A DNA stretch of 16,757 nucleotides. Source: a bacterium (GTDB lineage Bacteria > Bacillota_I > Bacilli_A > RF39 > UBA660). The stretch covers positions 1 through 16,757 of the forward strand of contig JAQXMG010000088.1 of the NCBI GenBank assembly GCA_029012525.1, in the 5' to 3' direction. The notes beneath the pieces are model-generated. The model worked only from the letters and a program-made list of their open reading frames with translations. It searched no databases and had not been told where the DNA came from. A program made the position numbers and the translations under genes. Position 1 is the first letter of the stretch. Each line of letters starts with the position of its first letter. Shown piece after piece: positions 13,502-16,757 of the stretch.

Positions 13502-14130
13502 TTAGTCTTTTTTTAGACACTTCATCTAGTTATTTTTGTGCTTGTATTGTCAAAGATCAATCTGTTTTAAAAAGTATTTATGTTTACTTAGAAAAGGATA
13601 TGTCAAAATATGCTTTAGTTAAAGTAAAAGAGATGATGGATGAATTAAACTTAAAACCTAATGATGTTGATGAGATAATTGTTGTTAATGGACCAGGTTC
13701 TTATACAGGACTTAGAGTAGGTGTAACAATTGCTAAAACTTATGCCTGGGGATTAAGTAAAAAACTTGCTAAAATATCAAGTTTATATGTTATGGCAACA
13801 AGTGTTAAAGATAGTTCTTATTCTTATATAGTTCCTGTAATAGATGCACGACGTGGTTTCGTTTTTGCAGGAATTTACGATAAAAACTACAACATTGTTA
13901 TGCAAGATAGTTATATAAGTATTGAAAAATTACAAGAATTTGTTAGTAAATTAGATGGTAAATGCATTTATATTTCAAGAGAAGATGTAAAAAATCTTGA
14001 TACAATAAATTATAATCCAGATTTAGAAAATTTATTTAATAATTTAAAAATAGATTATGTAGAACCACACTTACTTGTTCCTAATTATTTGAAAAAAACT
14101 GAAGCAGAGGAAAATCTAAATTGTGATTAA
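13498..14130 (+). CDS. tsaB: t6A synthesis scaffold protein TsaB
   Basis: The 210-residue protein has the ASKHA fold of the TsaD/TsaB family: SLFLDTSSSYFCACIV at the start and NGPGSYTGLRVGVTIAK at residues 64-80, the characteristic TsaB motif. It lacks the His-x3-His metal site of TsaD, as expected. It dimerises with TsaD and is needed for t6A37 formation. Length is slightly below the usual 220-230. It is joined to tsaE by ATGA and to rimI by an eight-base overlap, indicating coupled translation. Confidence 0.95.
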   Translation: MISLFLDTSSSYFCACIVKDQSVLKSIYVYLEKDMSKYALVKVKEMMDELNLKPNDVDEIIVVNGPGSYTGLRVGVTIAKTYAWGLSKKLAKISSLYVMATSVKDSSYSYIVPVIDARRGFVFAGIYDKNYNIVMQDSYISIEKLQEFVSKLDGKCIYISREDVKNLDTINYNPDLENLFNNLKIDYVEPHLLVPNYLKKTEAEENLNCD

Positions 14131-14494
14131 AGAAGTATTTTATGAAGAAATAAAAGAATTATATAAAAATGGCAATAATCCTTATAGAAAATTTTTTGTT
14201 TACAAAGAAGAAAAAATTATTGGTTATATTGTTGTTGATATTATCTATGAAAGAATGGAAATAATAGATGTATTTGTTAATGAATCATTTAGGAATAGAA
14301 AAATTGGAACAAATATGTTAAAATATGTTATCGAAAAAGCAAAAAGTTTAAATCTATGTAATATAACATTAGAAGTTAATGTAAATAATAAGTACGCAAT
14401 TAAACTTTATGAAAACAATGGATTTAAAAAAGTTGCTTTAAGAAAATCATATTACAATGGTGAAGATGGATTATTGATGGAGTTGATGTTATGA
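14123..14494 (+). CDS. rimI: RimI-type GNAT acetyltransferase, short N-terminus
   Basis: A 123-residue GNAT protein with the acetyl-CoA loop FRNRKIGTNML (56-66), catalytic Glu84 in LEVNVNNKYAIKLYENNGF and Tyr96 twelve residues on, the same spacing as Glu103 and Tyr115 in E. coli RimI. The tail RKSYYNGEDGLLME is typical. RimI acetylates the N-terminal alanine of ribosomal protein S18 and sits in the tsa operon in many Bacillota. The start is GTG 14123: an in-frame TAA at 14117-14119 excludes anything longer. Compared with about 148 residues in E. coli, the first strand and part of helix 1 (about 20 residues) are missing. SD AGAGGA (14106-14111) is rather distant. The end overlaps tsaD by ATGA. 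Confidence 0.85.
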   Translation: MIKEVFYEEIKELYKNGNNPYRKFFVYKEEKIIGYIVVDIIYERMEIIDVFVNESFRNRKIGTNMLKYVIEKAKSLNLCNITLEVNVNNKYAIKLYENNGFKKVALRKSYYNGEDGLLMELML

Positions 14495-15495
14495 AAGATG
14501 TTTATATATTAGGTATAGAATCAAGCTGTGATGAAACAAGCTGTTCTATTGTTAAAAATGGTATAGAAGAAGTATCTACAGTTATTTTAAGTCAAATTGA
14601 TATTCATACTTTATATGGTGGGGTAGTACCCGAAATAGCAAGTAGAAATCATGTGAAAGATATAACATTTGTAATTGAAAAGTGTTTAAAAGAGTCAAAT
14701 CTTACTATGGATGATATTACTGCAATTGCAGTTACTTATGGACCAGGTTTAATTGGATCTTTACTTGTTGGTATTGAAGCTAGTAAAACACTTTCTTTTA
14801 TCTATGATAAACCACTTATTCCAGTACATCATATTGCAGGTCATATTTATGCCAATAATATATCTCATGATATGAAGTTTCCATTAATGTGTCTTGTTAT
14901 AAGCGGGGGACATACAGAACTTGTTTATATGAAAGATCATTATAATTTTGAAGTTGTTGGTAAAACTTTAGATGATGCTGTTGGAGAATGTTTTGATAAA
15001 GTAGCAAGAGTTGTTGGTATTGGTTATCCTGGAGGTCCCATGATTGATAAATTATCAAAGATAGGACATGATAGCTATAATCTTCCAATACCAAAAAATG
15101 ATGATAGTTTTGATTTTAGTTTTAGTGGATTAAAAAGTGCCGTAATAAATTTATATCATAATGAAGCACAAAGAGGTAATACTATAAATAAAGAAGACTT
15201 ATGTACATCATTTACTAATGTTGTAGTAGAAAGTTTAACTTCTAAAACAATTAAAGCATTAAAAAAGTATGACTGTCATAATCTTGTATTAGCAGGTGGT
15301 GTTGCTGCCAATAGTAGTATAAGAGAAAAGTTTTGTGAGTTATCAAAAAAAGAAGGTTTCACTTTTTCCTACCCTGACATAAAATATTGTACAGATAATG
15401 CAACAATGATTGCAGCTGCTGGATATTTTTGTTATAAGTTAGGAAGAAGAAGTGAACTTGATTTAAATGGAAAATCTAGTGAAATTTTGAATTAG
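14491..15495 (+). CDS. tsaD: tRNA N6-threonylcarbamoyladenosine transferase TsaD
   Basis: This 334-residue protein is full length, with GIESSCDETSCSIV at the start, the metal-binding HHIAGH (His114 and His118), LVISGGHTE, FDFSFSGLKSAV, VLAGGVAANS and CTDNATMIA (Asp302, third metal ligand). TsaD transfers the threonylcarbamoyl group from threonylcarbamoyl-AMP to A37 of tRNAs reading ANN codons, in complex with TsaB and TsaE. The AMP-making TsaC/Sua5 is not in the window. It is the last gene of the operon; only weak AU-only dyads (around 15525-15540) follow, so read-through into the tRNA cluster is possible. Confidence 0.97.
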   Translation: MKDVYILGIESSCDETSCSIVKNGIEEVSTVILSQIDIHTLYGGVVPEIASRNHVKDITFVIEKCLKESNLTMDDITAIAVTYGPGLIGSLLVGIEASKTLSFIYDKPLIPVHHIAGHIYANNISHDMKFPLMCLVISGGHTELVYMKDHYNFEVVGKTLDDAVGECFDKVARVVGIGYPGGPMIDKLSKIGHDSYNLPIPKNDDSFDFSFSGLKSAVINLYHNEAQRGNTINKEDLCTSFTNVVVESLTSKTIKALKKYDCHNLVLAGGVAANSSIREKFCELSKKEGFTFSYPDIKYCTDNATMIAAAGYFCYKLGRRSELDLNGKSSEILN

Positions 15496-15550
15496 TAAGT
15501 AAGAAAAAATTAAAAAATAGTAAAAATTTTAAAAAATTTTCATTTTTCTA

Positions 15551-15579
15551 TAGACAAATTTGAAAATTTATTGTAATAT
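15551..15579 (+). promoter_or_regulatory. Promoter of the tRNA-Ile/Asn/Glu cluster
   Basis: TAGACA (15551-15556), 17 bases, TAATAT (15574-15579). The start would be near 15586, about 17 bases before the mature 5' end of tRNA-Ile. Confidence 0.65.
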
Positions 15580-15580
15580 T

Positions 15581-15699
15581 TATATTGCTTAATGTTTTTG
15601 TTGGGCTTGTAGCTCAGTTGGTTAGAGCGTTCGTCTGATAAGCGAGAGGTCGGAGGTTCAAGTCCCCCCAGGCCCACCATTAAAAAATTAAGCAATATA
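15581..15699. repeat. 13-bp perfect inverted repeat flanking tRNA-Ile
   Basis: TATATTGCTTAAT (15581-15593) is the exact reverse complement of ATTAAGCAATATA (15687-15699). After one mismatch, four more T-A pairs (15595-15598 with 15682-15685) continue towards the tRNA. The arms enclose only tRNA-Ile. In RNA they would form a long helix that brings the 5' and 3' precursor ends together. With the promoter predicted above, only the inner eight bases of the 5' arm would be transcribed. Confidence 0.75.
15603..15679 (+). tRNA. tRNA-Ile (anticodon GAT)
   Basis: 77 nt with acceptor GGGCTTG/CAGGCCC, D arm AGCTC...GAGCG, anticodon loop CTGATAA (GAT, with T36 and A37), T loop TTCAAGT, discriminator A and encoded CCA. 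It reads AUC/AUU. A37 next to U36 makes it an expected t6A target. Confidence 0.97.
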
Positions 15700-15706
15700 T
15701 GGTTCT

Positions 15707-15783
15707 GCCTCAATAGCTCAGTCGGTTAGAGCACTTGACTGTTAATCAAGGGGTCCTAGGTTCAAGTCCTAGTTGGGGCGCCA
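15707..15783 (+). tRNA. tRNA-Asn (anticodon GTT)
   Basis: 77 nt with acceptor GCCTCAA/TTGGGGC, anticodon loop CTGTTAA (GTT, A37), T stem CCTAG/CTAGT with loop TTCAAGT, discriminator G and encoded CCA. The G discriminator is normal for tRNA-Asn. It is an expected t6A target. Confidence 0.97.
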
Positions 15784-15801
15784 TTTTTATTTAACTTTTT
15801 T

Positions 15802-15878
15802 GGCCCGTTGGTGAAGTGGCTTAACACAGCGCCCTTTCACGGCGTCATTCATGGGTTCAAATCCCGTACGGGTCACCA
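15802..15878 (+). tRNA. tRNA-Glu (anticodon TTC)
   Basis: 77 nt with acceptor GGCCCGT/ACGGGTC (one G-U pair), anticodon stem GCGCC/GGCGT with loop CTTTCAC (TTC), T stem CGGGA-like pairing GGG/CCC with loop TTCAAAT, discriminator A and encoded CCA. Position 36 is C, so it is the one tRNA here that is not a t6A target. Confidence 0.96.
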
Positions 15879-15892
15879 ATTTTGTTTATTAT

Positions 15893-15920
15893 CCCTTGTA
15901 TTTTCAAGGGTTTTATTATA
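15893..15920 (+). terminator. Intrinsic terminator after tRNA-Glu
   Basis: CCCTTG (15893-15898), loop TATTTT, CAAGGG (15905-15910), then TTTTATTATA. It ends the three-tRNA transcript before the folate gene. Confidence 0.85.
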
Positions 15921-15953
15921 TAAAAATATAAGTAATTAATACTGGAGTAATAG

Positions 15954-16475
15954 ATGGAAAAACAAATATTAAGAGATGAATATAAAACTATTAGAAAGAA
16001 TATAAAATTTAAAAAATTAAAAGATTTTATGATTTTTTTAAAAGTAATAACAAATAAAAAAGTTAGAAATTGTAAAGGTATTTTAATTTATGTATCAAAA
16101 CAGAATGAAGTTGATACTAAAAGACTTATAAAATATTTTTTAAAACGCAAACCTGTTGCAGTACCAAAAATAGAAAATAATAAAATGAATTTTTACTATA
16201 TAAAAAGTTTAGATGAATTAAAACCTGATTTTTTTAATATTTTAGAGCCAATAACTAATAATATTGTTTCTTCTTATTCTTCATGTGTTTGTATAACTCC
16301 AGGAATATGTTTTGATAAAAAAGGATTTAGAATTGGCTATGGTAAAGGTTTTTATGATAAATTCTTTAGTAAAAATGATGTTTATAAAATAGGATTATGT
16401 TATAAAGAGTGTCTTGTTGATAAAATAGAACATGAAAAACATGATTTAGGAGTAGATAAAATTATATTTTTGTAA
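15954..16475 (+). CDS. yqgN: 5-formyltetrahydrofolate cyclo-ligase (methenyl-THF synthetase)
   Basis: This 173-residue protein starts with the family pattern MEKQILRDEYKTIRKNI. It has basic residues K64/R65 in the nucleotide region, AVPKIENNKMNFYYI, and the signature CITPGICFDKKGFRIGYGKGFYDKF (residues 113-137), which matches the PG-x2-FD-x2-G-x-R-x-G-x-G-x-G-x-YD motif. It converts 5-formyl-THF to 5,10-methenyl-THF with ATP, returning a storage/inhibitory folate to one-carbon metabolism. GGAG (15944-15947) sits six bases before ATG 15954. It stands alone between two tRNA groups; no clear promoter was found in the short gap after the terminator. Its stop lies within the upstream region of tRNA-Thr. 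Confidence 0.93.
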   Translation: MEKQILRDEYKTIRKNIKFKKLKDFMIFLKVITNKKVRNCKGILIYVSKQNEVDTKRLIKYFLKRKPVAVPKIENNKMNFYYIKSLDELKPDFFNILEPITNNIVSSYSSCVCITPGICFDKKGFRIGYGKGFYDKFFSKNDVYKIGLCYKECLVDKIEHEKHDLGVDKIIFL

Positions 16476-16480
16476 TAGAA

Positions 16481-16486
16481 TATAAT
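16481..16486 (+). promoter_or_regulatory. -10 box for the tRNA-Thr pair
   Basis: A perfect TATAAT lies five bases after the folate gene stop and seven bases before tRNA-Thr(CGT). The expected start coincides with the tRNA 5' end. No good -35 hexamer is visible at 16-18 bases, so the call is tentative. Confidence 0.4.
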
Positions 16487-16493
16487 TATAAGT

Positions 16494-16569
16494 GCTGAAA
16501 TAGCTCAATAGGTAGAGCAACTGAATCGTAATCAGTAGGTTGGGGGTTCGATTCCTCTTTTCAGCACCA
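16494..16569 (+). tRNA. tRNA-Thr (anticodon CGT)
   Basis: 76 nt with perfect acceptor GCTGAAA/TTTCAGC, D arm GCTC...GAGC, anticodon stem ACTGA/TCAGT with loop ATCGTAA (CGT, A37), T stem GGGGG/CCTCT with two G-U pairs, discriminator A and encoded CCA. It reads ACG, a rare codon in such AT-rich DNA. Position 32 is A rather than the usual pyrimidine. The two bases upstream (GT) can pair with A73 and C74 in the precursor. Confidence 0.95.
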
Positions 16570-16572
16570 ATT

Positions 16573-16646
16573 GCTGATTTAGTTTAGTGGTAAAACAGAT
16601 GCATGGTAAGCATCAGAGGACTGTTCAATTCAGTCATTCGGCACCA
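16573..16646 (+). tRNA. tRNA-Thr (anticodon GGT), unusual body
   Basis: 74 nt with anticodon stem GATGC/GCATC, loop ATGGTAA (GGT, A37), D stem GTTT/AAAC with short loop AGTGGTA, T stem GACTG/CAGTC with loop TTCAATT, discriminator A and encoded CCA. The acceptor GCTGATT/ATTCGGC has a T-T mismatch at pair 6-67 and a T-G at 3-70. The D arm resembles that of Bacillota tRNA-Gly more than the neighbouring tRNA-Thr. The Thr identity bases G35 and U36 plus G1-C72 and C2-G71 support a functional threonine tRNA. Confidence 0.88.
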
Positions 16647-16649
16647 TAA

Positions 16650-16693
16650 GAGTTTCACTTGAACTCCCTGGTTATACTAGGAAGTCAAGTTTT
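16650..16693 (+). terminator. Hairpin with two alternative pairings after tRNA-Thr
   Basis: ACTTGA (16657-16662) pairs with TCAAGT (16685-16690), extended inward by TCC/GGA pairs and followed by TTTTATAT. An alternative short hairpin, GAGTT (16650-16654) with AACTC (16662-16666), would block the larger one. It is probably the first of two stacked terminators. Confidence 0.5.
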
Positions 16694-16699
16694 ATATAG

Positions 16700-16730
16700 A
16701 AAATCACTGATTTGAAAAAGTGATTTTTTT
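16700..16730 (+). terminator. Intrinsic terminator of the tRNA-Thr pair
   Basis: AAAATCACT (16700-16708) pairs perfectly with AGTGATTTT (16719-16727), followed by more T to 16730. It is a standard strong terminator. Confidence 0.85.
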
Positions 16731-16757
16731 GTTTGTTTCAACTTTTATAGTGAAATG

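Noticed and set aside
15520..15550. Terminator after tsaD
   Set aside because: The dyads here consist only of A and T in homopolymer-like runs (AAAATTTT type), which arise by chance in this composition; no G-C pair supports a stem.
16573..16646. tRNA-Gly or a tRNA pseudogene
   Set aside because: The anticodon is GGT, the anticodon and T stems are perfect, the discriminator is A and CCA is encoded; one acceptor mismatch is not enough to call it dead.

Overview
The window is about 16.8 kb of very AT-rich DNA (roughly a quarter G+C by eye). It carries compact Bacillota-type gene order, near-consensus Shine-Dalgarno (SD) sequences and encoded CCA on all five tRNAs. TGA ends tsaE and rimI inside classic ATGA overlaps and tryptophan is TGG, so the standard bacterial code applies, not the Mycoplasma code. 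The gene set (TrmR/TrhP, GreA, TsaE-TsaB-RimI-TsaD, SipW-like peptidase, lipoprotein, M23 hydrolase) fits an uncultured, probably host-associated low-GC Bacilli/Erysipelotrichia-like lineage. That placement is inference.

Region 1 (1-2829) is a wobble-uridine tRNA modification and transcription block: the 3' end of trmR, then trhP1 and trhP2 (U32 family), then greA from its own consensus promoter. The order matches Bacillus subtilis yrrM-yrrN-yrrO-udk-greA, but without udk.

Region 2 (2830-8434) is a surface-fibre locus isolated by gene-poor DNA and strong hairpins. A promoter and a roughly 155-nt structured leader with a convincing pseudoknot precede a small TasA-like secreted protein. Then come a SipW-type signal peptidase fused to a polytopic membrane domain, a DUF5305-like membrane protein, and a 597-residue secreted protein with the same signal type and a large C-terminal domain. 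Together they look like subunit, dedicated peptidase, membrane accessory factor and tip/adhesin candidate. The leader is the best candidate for something undescribed.

Region 3 (8435-12964) holds envelope genes of little-known function: a zinc-ribbon/TM/DUF4352 protein, an M23 peptidase with SH3b domain but no signal peptide, a four-TM protein, a lipoprotein with a probable TTG start, a two-TM miniprotein and an HdeD/DUF308 protein. Several promoters here are of extended -10 (TGnTAnnnT) type.

Region 4 (12965-16757) is a translation block: the overlapping operon tsaE-tsaB-rimI-tsaD (t6A37 synthesis plus ribosomal acetylation), tRNA-Ile(GAT), tRNA-Asn(GTT), tRNA-Glu(TTC), a 5-formyltetrahydrofolate cyclo-ligase gene, then tRNA-Thr(CGT) and tRNA-Thr(GGT). 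Four of the five tRNAs read ANN codons and carry A37, so they are expected t6A substrates of the adjacent enzymes. No CRISPR array, transposase, integrase or rRNA gene was seen.
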